NCBI GenBank assembly: GCA_942491465.1
Contig: CALOBA010000050.1
Coordinates: forward strand, 11,110 to 75,109
DNA: 64,000 nt
Direction of reading: 5' to 3'
Origin: CALOBA01 sp942491465
Lineage (GTDB): Bacteria > Pseudomonadota > Gammaproteobacteria > Chromatiales > Chromatiaceae
Made by a program: the position numbers and the translations under genes
Notes under the pieces: model-generated
Database searches by the model: none
The model's input: the letters and a program-made list of their open reading frames with translations, nothing else
What the model was told of the DNA's origin: nothing
Shown here: positions 1 to 9,469 of the stretch, in pieces
Layout: every line of letters begins with the position of its first letter
Numbering within the stretch: position 1 is the first letter of the stretch

Positions 1-428
1 CAGGCGGCGCTGAGGAAGCGCTGCTCCACCCGCGCATGGTGGGCGATCATCACCCGACCGGCCAGCGCCTGCAACAGCTCGGCCAAGGCGCTCGGCAGGT
101 GCCCGCCGGCGGCGGCCTGATCGTCGGTGATCTGGTGGATGACGGCGCTCTCGGCCGGGATCTCGCCGTGCACCCGCACCAGCCGATGGCGGGCCTCGCC
201 GAGCTGGATGCGATCCCCGGTCAGGCCCACCCAGCCGAGGCTCAGGATCTGGTCCTTGCGCGGGTCGAGCCCGGTGGTCTCCAGATCGATGGCCAGCATC
301 GGCACCTGGCGGTAGTCCAGGCGCGGGGGCGGGAACGGGACCGCGTAGAACTCGCGCAGCGGGCCGGGATCAAGCATGCGCTGGAGGCGGCGGCGGCGCC
401 AATCGAGGAATAGGCCGGGCATGGTCAT
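1..428 (-). CDS. DnaQ-like 3'-5' exonuclease (N-terminal part, cut by window edge)
   Basis: The leftward frame is open from an ATG at 428 to the window edge (about 142 residues), so the C-terminus is outside. A short leader (LFLDWRRRR) is followed near residue 48 by LAIDLETTGLDP, the DxE Exo I motif of DEDD exonucleases. The downstream stretch HQITDDQAAAGG and the HHARVEQRFL segment (Exo II region) also fit DnaQ-type exonucleases. The family removes 3' nucleotides using two metal ions; stand-alone members of this type are thought to act in repair rather than as the replicative epsilon subunit. A second ATG lies two codons in. Relatives are commonly encoded directly downstream of a cNMP/CBS/DUF294 gene; such a gene is present here but about 7 kb away (7305-9243). 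Confidence 0.85.
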   Translation of the reverse strand, partial: MTMPGLFLDWRRRRLQRMLDPGPLREFYAVPFPPPRLDYRQVPMLAIDLETTGLDPRKDQILSLGWVGLTGDRIQLGEARHRLVRVHGEIPAESAVIHQITDDQAAAGGHLPSALAELLQALAGRVMIAHHARVEQRFLSAA

Positions 429-670
429 TGGAACTGCTGGGGGCTTGGATAGTCGCGGGCTAGCGCAGGACGCGACGGCCCGGTGAGGACCACCTGCCGG
501 TGCGGGATGCAGCGCCGCGGCGGCCATGGCCGCGACGCCTGCGCGACGTTAGCATGAAACCCGTCGCCGCGGCCAAGCGGCTGCTGTAGACTCAGGGCGT
601 TCGCCGCCTGCCTGCAGTCCCCCGCGAATCGCCCTATTTCGCCGCAATCCGCACCGGAGCGAAGCCACCC

Positions 671-1567
671 ATGCACCAGCACCGCCGCCCGTTACGCCGC
701 CTCGCCCTCCTCTGCGTCATGTTCGCGGGACCTGCCCTCGCCGCCGACCCCGCCCCCGAGGGCACCCGCCCCCTGTGGGAACTCGGCGTCGGTGCCGCCG
801 GCTACTACAAGCCGAACTATCCGGGCTCGGATGTGCAATCCGGCCTGGCCATCGCGTTCCCTTACTTCATCTATCGCGGCAAGTGGCTGCGGATCGATCG
901 CAGCCTGCAGGGCATCCTGCTGGAGACCGATCGGCTCAAGCTCAGCCTCACCGCCGGCGGCACCGCCCTGGTGGACAACGAAGAAAGCGATGCCCGCGAC
1001 GGCATGCCGGACCTGGACCGGACCGTCTCCATCGGCCCCGACCTCAGCGTGCTGCTCAGCAACCCGGCGAACAGCAACAGCCTCTGGGGACGCTTGGCGG
1101 TCTCCACCGCCTACAGCTACGACACCGACAACTGGACCTTCAAGCAGCGCGGCTGGGTGGCCAATGCCCGGCTGCGCTACCAGCGCCCGCTGCTCGGCGA
1201 GCGCCTGCGCCTGAGCACCCAGATCGGCGCGCGCTTCGCCGATTCCGCCAACAACGGCTACTTCTACAACGTCTCCCCCACCTATGCCCGGCCCGGGCGC
1301 TCGGTCTACGACGCCGACGGCGGCTACGCCGGGGCAGAGCTCGCCCTCGGCCTGGACGGGCGCTGGCGGCGCCTGCGCTGGTCGCTGTACGGGGCCTATC
1401 AGAACCTCGACGGCACCGTCTTCGCCAATAGCCCGCTGGTGAGTTCCGACCACAACTTCAGCGTCGGCGCCAGCATCGCCTGGGTGTTCCTGCAGAGCAA
1501 GCAACGGGTAACGCCAAAGAACAGCAGCCCCGGCGAGCAGTTCGAGACACCGATACTCGGGTTCTGA
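671..1567 (+). CDS. MipA/OmpV family outer-membrane protein
   Basis: 298 residues. It begins with a signal peptide (basic start, hydrophobic core LALLCVMF, likely cleavage after PALAA). The mature part opens with WELGVGAAGYYKPNYPGSD and continues FPYFIYRGKWLRID, the hallmark start of MipA/OmpV proteins, followed by alternating amphipathic strands with aromatic girdle residues typical of a small outer-membrane beta-barrel. In E. coli MipA scaffolds the lytic transglycosylase MltA with PBP1B; other members bind small ligands or antibiotics. About 25 residues follow the last aromatic strand (SIAWVF), longer than usual for barrels that end on an aromatic residue. It stands alone, with no operon partner in the same direction close by. 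Confidence 0.85.
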   Translation: MHQHRRPLRRLALLCVMFAGPALAADPAPEGTRPLWELGVGAAGYYKPNYPGSDVQSGLAIAFPYFIYRGKWLRIDRSLQGILLETDRLKLSLTAGGTALVDNEESDARDGMPDLDRTVSIGPDLSVLLSNPANSNSLWGRLAVSTAYSYDTDNWTFKQRGWVANARLRYQRPLLGERLRLSTQIGARFADSANNGYFYNVSPTYARPGRSVYDADGGYAGAELALGLDGRWRRLRWSLYGAYQNLDGTVFANSPLVSSDHNFSVGASIAWVFLQSKQRVTPKNSSPGEQFETPILGF

Positions 1568-1734
1568 TTTGAAGCGCCGGGACGACGAGGCCGCAATTAT
1601 TCTATCGATCCACGAGATAGAAAGATTGCAGGCCAACGAATACTTGCCCAGTCTCTTCCGAGTGCCGCGCTTGGGGGGGGGCGCCATCACCGCGTCAAGC
1701 CTTCACGTTGCCCACCGCCTTAATCGGCGCTATA

Positions 1735-1766
1735 TTTGACGTACGTTACTATCGATACGCGTCAAA
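1735..1766. promoter_or_regulatory. Inverted repeat upstream of the ATPase pair, possible operator
   Basis: TTTGACG at 1735-1741 is mirrored by CGTCAAA at 1760-1766 across an 18-base AT-rich centre. This is the only AT-rich stretch nearby and lies just before the ribosome-binding site (AGGAG, 1772-1776) and ATG (1784) of the truncated ATPase gene. TTGACG could also serve as a -35 element. No family of regulator can be named. Confidence 0.35.
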
Positions 1767-1783
1767 ATAGTCAGGAGTCCGCG

Positions 1784-2601
1784 ATGAAGGCAAATTGGAC
1801 CTGCTGCGCGCGATGCGCCAGACCCATGCCGATGTGCGCCTGGTCTACACCGGCTCCATCGGTCTGCACCACGTATTGAGCAGCCTGCGCGAGGAGGGCT
1901 ATGCCAACTCGCCGCTGAACGATATGCGCACGGTGGAGGTGCCGCCGCTGGATCGCACCGATGCGACGCGACTCGCCGAAGCCCTGCTGCACGGCGAGGG
2001 GCTGCTGACCGGCGCTGGCGATCGGGGCGCCGATCCGAAACCGGATCAGACACCGGATCAGGACTCAGCACCCGTCGCCGAGCGCATCGCGGAGCTGGTC
2101 GACCAAGTCCCCTATTACATCCATCATGTGATCGCCAGCCTGGCCGATGCGGGCCGGGCCGCGACACCCGCCGCGGTCGATGCCATGGTCGCCCACGGCC
2201 TGACCGAGCCCCAGGACCCCTGGCACCTGGAGCACTATCGCGCCCGGCTCCCCGATTACTACCAGGCCCGCGCCGGCATCGCCCGCACGCTGTTGACGAT
2301 CCTGGCCGAGACCCAGCCGCTGGGGCTGGACGACCTGCACGAGCGCCTGCGCACCGACTGCCGCCCGGACAACGACCGTGCCCGCGCCCTGGTCGAGGGC
2401 GACCGCGAAGCGCTGCGCGCCCTGGTCAAGCTGATGCAGCGCGATCACTATCTGGCGCAGCAGCCCGACGGCGGCTACCGGTTCCGCTTCGATCTGATCC
2501 GCCGCTGGTGGCGCCTGGACCTGGGGCTGGGCCCGGACCCTGACCCGGACCTGAACCCGGACCCTGAGCTCAACCCGGACCTGGACAGGGCATCGCTCTG
2601 A
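1784..2601 (+). pseudogene. STAND/AAA-type ATPase, N-terminal half deleted
   Basis: From a TTG at 1795 a 268-residue reading frame encodes only the latter half of an ATPase. VRLVYTGSIGLHHVL resembles the post-Walker-B sensor strand of archaeal-type STAND ATPases. A winged-helix-like region (residues 160-240) and a low-complexity tail of DPDPDLNPDP repeats follow. There is no P-loop. A well-placed AGGAG (1772-1776) and ATG (1784) precede it, but that ATG reads out of frame after four codons. The simplest explanation is a deletion that joined the native start region to an internal segment out of frame. The stop overlaps the ATG of the next ATPase (TGATG), the coupling expected of a two-gene ATPase operon. 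Whether the TTG is used is unknown. Confidence 0.6.
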
Positions 2602-5600
2602 TGGCCGGCTTCCACTCCAGCTTCACCCCCAGCCTCAGCGACCCCGAGACCCTGGAGGCCCTGTTCGTCGCCCGCGAAGCCCTGGCCGGCCGGCTGCTGG
2701 AGGGCATCCGCGAGAGCGCCACCACCGCCAACAAGCAGCAGCGCCTGCTGATCGGCCCGCGCGGCATCGGCAAGACCCATCTGATCGCGCTGCTCTACCA
2801 CCGGGTGCGCGCCGACCCGGAGCTGCGCGCGCGGCTGCGGGTCGCCTGGCTGCCGGAGGACCCCTACATCGCCGGCTACGGCACGCTGCTGGCGCTGATC
2901 CTGCGCAAGCTGCGCCAAGACGAGGACGGCCTGGAGCGGCTCGACGAGCGCCTGGATCAGGTGCTTGACCTCGCCGACACCCAGGCCCAAGAGGCCGCCC
3001 TGGAGGGGCTGCTGCTCGACGGCCTGGACGGTCGCAGCCTGCTGCTGATCGCCGAGAACCTGGACGACCTGCTCGCCGCGCTCAAGGACGAGGGCCAGAA
3101 GAAGCTGCGCGCCCTGATCCAGAACTCGGGCCGGATCAGCATCCTGGCCACCAGCACCAGCCTGACCGATGCCCTGACCGAGCGCAAAAAGACCTTCTAC
3201 GGCTTCTTCCGCACCCAGACCATCGAGCCCTTCGGCGTCGAGGAGGCCGCGGCGCTGCTCGCCCGGCTGGCCCACTATGCCGGCGACCCGGACCTGGCCG
3301 ATGCCATCTGGAGCCCGATGGGCCTGGCGCGGGTGCGCGCCGTGCACTACCTGGCCGGCGGCAACCCGCGCGTCTATGCCGTGTTCTACGACTTTCTGAC
3401 CCGCGAGTCCCTGGACGATCTGGTCACCCCCTTCATGAAGCTGATGGACGAGCTGACCCCCTACTACCAGGCGCGCATGAGCCGGCTCGCCCCGCTGCAG
3501 CGCAGCATCCTCGACGGGCTGCGGCAACTGCGCAGCGCCGTCCCGGTCAAGGCCATCGCCCGCCACGTCATGGCCAGCTCCCAGACCGTCTCCACCCAGC
3601 TCGCCAAGCTGGTGGAGCTGGGCTACGTGATCCAGGCCGACTCCATCGGCCGCTCCAACTACTACGAACTGCGCGAGCCGCTGATGCGCCTGTGCCTGGA
3701 GGTGAAGGAGCAGCGCGGTCGCACCGTGGCCCTGTTCATCGAGTTCCTGCGGGTCTGGTACTCGCGGGCCGAACTCGACCGGCTGGCGGGGGACGGCGAC
3801 CTCGGGGCCCTGGAGGGCGCGCATCTGCGGGAGGCCGCGGCCCTGGCGGCCACCGGCGATGATCCGCTGCGCTCGGTCTTCGAGCGAGGCTACTGGGACC
3901 ATGTTTCCGCCGGGGATTACGAGCACGCGCTGGCCGAAATCGACTGCGCCATCGCGCGGGACCCAAACGACAAGGCCTGTTGGCTGCGCAAGGCGGATTG
4001 CCTGAAGCAGCTCGGACGCCCGGCCGAGGAACAACTCGCCTGTTGGGGGCGGGTGACGGAGATCGATCCGGAGGATGCCTTGGGCTGGAACCAGCAGAAT
4101 GTGATCCTGTCCCGGCTCGGTCGCTTTGAGGAGGCCCTTGCGGCATCGGCGAAGGCGCTGGCGCTCGAACCGACAGGGCCGGTGTACAACCGAAACTATG
4201 GCTGGGCGCTGAAGCGGTTGGGGCGACATGCCGAGGCCAGGGAGTACTTCCAGAAGGCGATGGACTTGGCGGGCGAGCCGAAGACCGCCGACGATTGGCA
4301 TCAGCGCGGGAACGATCTTTGGTCTATGGACCGACCTGATGCGGCGCTGCACGCCTACGGCAAGGCGCTGGAATTGGAGCCGCGCCGCATCGCGGCTTGG
4401 AACCACCTGTTTGGCCTGCTCCAGCAGCAGGGGCGTCACCGACGCTTCCATCGCATGGCCGAGCGTATGGCGGCGCTGCTGCCGGAGGAGGCGCGACTCC
4501 AGTCGTATCTTGGAACCGCGAAGCACGATCTCGGCGACTTCGAAGGCGCGCTGGCGTGCTACGAACGCGCGGCTGACATCGGCCCGCAGCTTGATGCCGA
4601 CGGAACGCCGGTCAGCCTGTGGCGCGCCATGGTTCTAGGGTACCTGGGGCGGCACGCGGAGGCCCTGCGACTCCTAGATGAGCCGCAACCTCACTACGCT
4701 GCGGAGCAGGAGTTCCGGCGGTTCTTGGTCCGCGCCGACACCCTGATGTGGCTGGATCGCCGCGACGAGGGGATCAATGCGCTGGACCAACTGCTGGCAC
4801 GCTCCCAACCATCGCTCCTGTCCGGAAACAACTTGGGGACCATTTCATCGCTGATCCTGCGCTCCCCCAACCCCCAGGTCTGGCGTCCATTCATCGCCAC
4901 CTGGCTCGACCTGTTCGCCCGACACGGTCGGCTCACCGAGCTGGGCGATGCGTTGGTCCAGAGCATCCGCCGGTTCGCCGTCGACTGGCTCACGGACCCC
5001 ACCGCCCGCGCCTGGCTGAAGACCTGGCAGGACCTGGCCGGCGACCGCGAGGAGCTGGCCCTGCCGCTGCGTCTGCTCGCCGTCGGCGTCGACTACAAGG
5101 CCAGCCGCGACCCCCGCGCATTGCTCGATCTGCCCCGCGAAGAGCGCGGCCTGCTGGAGCCCTGGCTGACCAATCTCTTCAACGACGAGCCCGACGAGAT
5201 CGACCGCGAAATGGAGGCCCTGCTCCAGCGGGTCGAGTCCAGGCTGCTCCGCGAACAGCAGGCCGCCCGCGTCCGCGCCCGCTGGAGCGCGCCTGCACCG
5301 AACCCCGAGCAGATCGATCTCGCGGCCCTGCTTACCGACTACGGCAGCCCACCGCGACCCGCGCCGCAACGCTTGCTGCCGGGCCAATGGCAGGGCCTCA
5401 GCGCCGCGGACGCGCAGGCCCTGCTGCGGCGCCTCGCCCAGGGCAGCGACAACGGCGCCCGTGCCCTGTCGCGCCCGAGCCTGCGCGTGTCGCTGATCGA
5501 GCAGCGGGGGCTCAGCTTCAGCGACGCGATGCTGGTGCAGGTCCATCTGACCGAAGACCGCCTCGAAGACCGCCGGCCCGGCGCACTCGACCTGCTGGTC

Positions 5601-7520
5601 ACGCCCGAACGGGTGCTGCTGCTCGACGGGCTGAGTCAGACGCTCCACACAGCTGTCGCCGACGGCCTGATCCGCCTCGACAACCCCACCGCCCAGTCCG
5701 ACTACACCCGCTTCTTCTGCAGCATCCTGCGAGCCGAGGAGGGCCGCTTCCAGATCATCGACCGCCCGGCCGATCTCCCCCCCGACGCCGCCGAAGACCT
5801 GCCCGACGCCAACCGCATCCAACCCTGGCGCCTGCGACGCAACGACGACGCCGGGAGCCCCCGCTATACCGGCGCGATCCATCTACGGCAAGACGCTCTT
5901 CCAGGCAACATTGGCGTTGACCCCGGAGACTGGGCATGTGGAGATGCCCGAAGAGGCCACCATCGCCACCGACCTCCCGATCCCCCGGACCCGACGGCCC
6001 CATCCGCTGGCGGCCCCCCGACCGGCGCTTCATCGCGGCGCGACCGGAAGCTGGAGCCGTCACCGGTGCGCCAAGCGGCGAGACGCCGCTGCTCCCACTC
6101 CCCGGAGCGGGGGCGTCCCGCCCCCGACCACCAGCGGCCCACCGGCGCGCCCCATCAGCGGCGAGACGCCGCTGCTCCCCGGAGCGGGGGGCGTCCCGCC
6201 CCCGACCCCCAACGGCCCACCGGCGCGCCCCATCAGCGGCGAGACGCCGCTGCTCCCACTCCCCGGAGCGGGGGCGTCCCGCCCCCGACCACCAGCGGCC
6301 CACCGGCGCGCCCCATCAGCGGCGAGACGCCGCTGCTCCCATTCCCCGGAGCGGGGGCGTCCCGCCCCCGACCACCAGCGGCCCACCGGCGCGCCCCATC
6401 AGCGGCGAGACGCCGCTGCTCCCACTCCCCGGAGCGGGGGCGTCCCGCCCCCGACCACCAGCGGCCCACCGGCGCGCCCAATCAGCGGCGAGACGCCGCT
6501 GCTCCCACTCCCCGGAGCGGGGGCGTCCCGCCCCCGACCACCAGCGGCCCACCGGCGCGCCCCATCAGCGGCGAGACGCCGCTGCTCCCATTCCCCGGAG
6601 CGGGGGCGTCCCGCCCCCGACCACCAGCGGCCCACCGGCGCGCCCCATCAGCGGCGAGACGCCGCTGCTCCCACTCCCCGGAGCGGGGGCGTCCCGCCCC
6701 CGACCACCAGCGGCCCACCGGCGCGCCCCATCAGCGGCGAGACGCCGCTGCTCCCATTCCCCGGAGGGGGGGGCGTCCCGCCCCCGACCACCAGCGGCCC
6801 ACCGGCGCGCCCAATCAGCGGCGAGACGCCGCTGCTCCCACTCCCCGGAGCGGGGGCGTCCCGCCCCCGACCACCAACGGCCCACCGGCGCACCCCATCA
6901 GCGGCGTGACGCCGCTGCTCCCACTCCCCGGAGCGGGGGCGTCCCGCCCCCGACCACCAGCGGCCCACCGGCGCGCCCAATCATCGGCGAGAAGCCGCTG
7001 CTCCAACAGCACCGAGCGGGGGCGTCCCGCCCCCGACCAGCGGCCCACCGGCGCGCCCCATCAGCGGCGAGACGCCGCTGCTCCCCCCGGAGCGGGGGCG
7101 TCCCGCCCCCGACCACCAGCGGCCCACCGGCGCGCCCAATCAGCGGCGAGACGCCGCTGCTCCCACTCCCGGAGCGGGGGCGTCCCGCCCCCGACCACCA
7201 GCGGCCCACCGGCGCGCCCCATCAGCGGCGAGACGCCGCTGCTCCCACTCCCCGGAGCGGGGGCGTCCCGCCCCCGACCACCAGCGGCCCACCGGCGCGC
7301 CCCATCAGCGGCGAGACGCCGCTGCTCCCATTCCCCGGAGCGGGGGCGTCCCGCCCCCGACCACCAGCGGCCTCAGGTAAAGCGCCCGGCCCTGGTAGCG
7401 CTGGCCGAGGGACTCCTGCATGGTGTTGATGAGGATGAACGCTTCCTTCAGATGACCGCGCTCCAGCGGCGAGAGCTGCTGCGGCTCGAGGAAGTTGTCG
7501 GCGCTCTCGCCGCGGCGTAG
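2601..7520 (+). CDS. Large AAA ATPase with winged helix and TPR domains; C-terminus runs into repeat array
   Basis: The open frame is 1639 codons, but only the first ~1090 look like protein. The order is: P-loop GPRGIGKT (residues 52-59), Walker B LLLIAENLDDL (about 147-157), ATSTSL sensor (about 180-187), a MarR-like winged helix (about 305-350), TPR units (about 430-700), and an alpha-helical C-terminal region. Family: NTPases with sensor repeats, whose partners and ligand are unknown. Near 5875-5885 the frame changes: the +1 frame reads IYGKTLFQATLALTPETGHV, which looks like the true continuation, so a single extra C has probably shifted the frame. From 6074 the frame reads through palindromic repeats as meaningless RDAAAP/GASRPRPP runs until a stop inside the antisense DUF294 gene. 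The native protein probably ended near 6000. Confidence 0.65.
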   Translation: MAGFHSSFTPSLSDPETLEALFVAREALAGRLLEGIRESATTANKQQRLLIGPRGIGKTHLIALLYHRVRADPELRARLRVAWLPEDPYIAGYGTLLALILRKLRQDEDGLERLDERLDQVLDLADTQAQEAALEGLLLDGLDGRSLLLIAENLDDLLAALKDEGQKKLRALIQNSGRISILATSTSLTDALTERKKTFYGFFRTQTIEPFGVEEAAALLARLAHYAGDPDLADAIWSPMGLARVRAVHYLAGGNPRVYAVFYDFLTRESLDDLVTPFMKLMDELTPYYQARMSRLAPLQRSILDGLRQLRSAVPVKAIARHVMASSQTVSTQLAKLVELGYVIQADSIGRSNYYELREPLMRLCLEVKEQRGRTVALFIEFLRVWYSRAELDRLAGDGDLGALEGAHLREAAALAATGDDPLRSVFERGYWDHVSAGDYEHALAEIDCAIARDPNDKACWLRKADCLKQLGRPAEEQLACWGRVTEIDPEDALGWNQQNVILSRLGRFEEALAASAKALALEPTGPVYNRNYGWALKRLGRHAEAREYFQKAMDLAGEPKTADDWHQRGNDLWSMDRPDAALHAYGKALELEPRRIAAWNHLFGLLQQQGRHRRFHRMAERMAALLPEEARLQSYLGTAKHDLGDFEGALACYERAADIGPQLDADGTPVSLWRAMVLGYLGRHAEALRLLDEPQPHYAAEQEFRRFLVRADTLMWLDRRDEGINALDQLLARSQPSLLSGNNLGTISSLILRSPNPQVWRPFIATWLDLFARHGRLTELGDALVQSIRRFAVDWLTDPTARAWLKTWQDLAGDREELALPLRLLAVGVDYKASRDPRALLDLPREERGLLEPWLTNLFNDEPDEIDREMEALLQRVESRLLREQQAARVRARWSAPAPNPEQIDLAALLTDYGSPPRPAPQRLLPGQWQGLSAADAQALLRRLAQGSDNGARALSRPSLRVSLIEQRGLSFSDAMLVQVHLTEDRLEDRRPGALDLLVTPERVLLLDGLSQTLHTAVADGLIRLDNPTAQSDYTRFFCSILRAEEGRFQIIDRPADLPPDAAEDLPDANRIQPWRLRRNDDAGSPRYTGAIHLRQDALPGNIGVDPGDWACGDARRGHHRHRPPDPPDPTAPSAGGPPTGASSRRDRKLEPSPVRQAARRRCSHSPERGRPAPDHQRPTGAPHQRRDAAAPRSGGRPAPDPQRPTGAPHQRRDAAAPTPRSGGVPPPTTSGPPARPISGETPLLPFPGAGASRPRPPAAHRRAPSAARRRCSHSPERGRPAPDHQRPTGAPNQRRDAAAPTPRSGGVPPPTTSGPPARPISGETPLLPFPGAGASRPRPPAAHRRAPSAARRRCSHSPERGRPAPDHQRPTGAPHQRRDAAAPIPRRGGRPAPDHQRPTGAPNQRRDAAAPTPRSGGVPPPTTNGPPAHPISGVTPLLPLPGAGASRPRPPAAHRRAQSSARSRCSNSTERGRPAPDQRPTGAPHQRRDAAAPPGAGASRPRPPAAHRRAQSAARRRCSHSRSGGVPPPTTSGPPARPISGETPLLPLPGAGASRPRPPAAHRRAPSAARRRCSHSPERGRPAPDHQRPQVKRPALVALAEGLLHGVDEDERFLQMTALQRRELLRLEEVVGALAAA
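6074..7372. repeat. Tandem array of ~16 units of an 83-bp double-palindrome repeat
   Basis: Units recur mostly every 83 bases (for example about 6237, 6320, 6403, 6486, 6569, 6652, 6735). Each has two hairpin modules: AGCGGCG-aga-CGCCGCT and GCGGGGGCG-tcc-CGCCCCCG, joined by linkers 'gctcccactccccgga' and 'accaccagcggcccaccggcgcgcc'. The first and later units are degenerate (shorter near 6157 and 7065-7141; cgtgacgcc at 6900). There are no unique spacers, so it is not CRISPR. It lies between the 3' ends of two convergent genes and supplies the last codons of both open frames. Related modules occur at 47.2-47.8 kb and 59.6-60.4 kb. Confidence 0.9.
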
Positions 7521-9243
7521 CTGCTTGGCCTGGTGGCGCATGCGCAGGGTGTTGATCAGCTCGAAGGCGTCGGTGAGGTTGGCGCCGCCGTCGCGGCTGA
7601 GCGCGGTGGTCTCGGCGGCGGTCTGCAGGCGCTCGATGGTGTTGATCTCGGTCAGTCCCGCCGACAGGGCGTAGACCCGAGCCAGGTCGATGATGGGCAC
7701 GGTGCCACGGTGTTTGATGTCGACGGTGCGGTCGTGGTCGCCGCCGTGGATGAGCACGAAGTTGCGGAAGAACCCCAGCGGCGGGCGGTGCTTCAGCGCG
7801 TTGGCGGCCATGTAGGCGATGTAGATGCCGTTCTTGTTCGACAGCTGGATGACCCGCTCCTGCAGCTCGCCGAACAGGCCTTCGGGGTCGTGCACGGCGC
7901 GCAGATCAAAGAATACGCTGGAGAGCATCAGGGCCATGGGCTCCGGGCGCTTGATCCAGTTGGTGAAGTACTTGGTCCAGATCCGCAGGGGCTGACGCCA
8001 CCTGGGGTTGCGCGCCATGACGTCACCGGGGCAGTAGATGTAGCCGCAGGCGTTGAGGCCGTCGTTGACGCGCTCGGCCAGGGCCTTGAACCATTCGTCG
8101 TCGGCGTCGGTCATGTGATCGGCGATCAGCAGCGCATTGTCCTGATCGGAGTGGGACGACTGCTCGCGCCGACCCTGGGAGCCGCCGGCGAGCCAGGCGT
8201 AGGGCACCGGCGGCGGGCCGAGTTCGGCCTCGGCCAGCTCGATCAGCCGCAGCGTAATGGCGTCGGTGACGGCGCTGATGGCCTGCCCGACGTGGTTGGC
8301 GGTGGCGCCGCTGCCGATCAGATGGACCTGCAGCTCCGGGATGCGGCTGCTGATGGCCTGCAGGGTCTCCAGCGAGTCGGCCTTGTGGATGTCGCCCACC
8401 AGATAGACGGCGTTTGCACTCTGGAAGGTGGTCAGGTCGGTGGTCGAGAGCACGCCGATGAGCGCGCGCTCGCGCATCACCGGCAGGTGATGAACGTTCA
8501 GCCGCGTCATCTGGATCAGCGCCTGAAAGCCCAGGGTGTCGGCATCGATGGTGGTCAGCCGCTCGGTCATGATCTCGCGCACCGGGCGGTCGGTGGGCAG
8601 GCCGGCGGCGACGCAGCGGCTGCGCAGATCGCGGTCGGTGATCATGCCGGCCAGGCGCTCGCCGTCCATGATCATCAGCGACGACGTGCGCAGCTCGGAC
8701 ATGATCCCCGCCGCCTCGCGGATGCTGGTGTCGATGGTGGCGGTGATGGGCGCGCGCCGCAGCAGGTCGCCGGCATTGACCGTCATCAGCCCGGTGCCGC
8801 CGGCCGGGGCCTCGGTGACCACGTCCAAGGCCTTGCGCAGGCGCTCGGAGACGGACTGCTCGAAGTGCTCGGCAAAGGCCGGGTTGGCCGCGCGCAGCCG
8901 GTCCATGGCCGTGCAGGGCAGACTGGTAGACCAGGGTATCCTCGGCGGTGTGGCAAGCGTAGCTCAAGGGCGGCTCGCCGGTGCGGCACGGGGCCTCGAA
9001 CAGGTCGCCTTCGGCGAGCTTGCCGAGCAGCTCCCCGGCCTCGTCGCGCAGCTCCACGGCGCCGCGGCGCAGGATGAAGAAACTCGACTCGTCGCCGTCC
9101 TGCTCCGGCGGGAACGCTGCCCCCCGGCGCAGGTAGCGCACCGAGAGCTGACGCGGCAGCCGGGCCAGGTCCTGCTCGGGCAGTTGGTCGAACGGCGGAT
9201 GGCTGGCCAGGAACTCCTGGATCTCGATGAGTTCGACGTCCAT
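7305..9243 (-). pseudogene. cNMP-binding / CBS / DUF294 nucleotidyltransferase-like protein, frameshifted
   Basis: Start ATG at 9243 (MDVELIEIQEFLASHPPFDQ). The N-terminus is a cyclic-nucleotide-binding fold (LRRGAAFPPEQDGDESSFFILRRGAVELRD). Two CBS domains follow (one contains MIMDGERLAGMITDRDLRSR, the second HHLPVMRERALIGVLSTTDL). Next is a DUF294 nucleotidyltransferase-like core with GGSQGRREQ and SDQDNALL, then the all-alpha substrate-binding C-domain. At about 8915-8930 the first ~105 residues are in a different frame from the rest; removing one C in the TACCAGTCTG run would restore LVYSLPCTAMDRLR. The C-terminus reads ALYLRPL then enters the palindrome array (GGGTPPLRGMGAAASRR), so the original stop is lost. 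The role is presumed signal transduction. Confidence 0.75.
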
Positions 9244-9469
9244 TCGGTGGGGCACCTCGGGGTGGGTTGGGGCACGGGAGCGCGCCTGGACTGGGGTATT
9301 TACCGCAAAGGCGCCCAAGACGCAAAGGGGGGAGCCGAATACCTGAGGCCCACGCCCCTGATGCATCTTTGGCGTTGCACCGGTATGCTTCACCCATGCG
9401 CGCTCCTTCGACAGCACTCCCCTGCCGACCCGGTTCGGCCCCCTATCGGCATGCCCCAAGGGGCACCCG

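Noticed and set aside
2475..4526. 683-codon minus-strand open frame
   Set aside because: Antisense shadow of the AAA/TPR ATPase gene, which has P-loop, winged helix and TPR motifs.
6898..7209. Many minus-strand frames of GRAGGPLVVGGGTPPLRG repeats
   Set aside because: Produced by the 83-bp palindromic repeat; each merely restarts at an in-repeat ATG every 83 bases.
6074..7372. CRISPR array
   Set aside because: Units are repeated as a whole with no unique spacers, both modules are palindromic, and no cas genes are present.
7533..9077. 514-codon + strand open frame
   Set aside because: Antisense shadow of the CBS/DUF294 gene.
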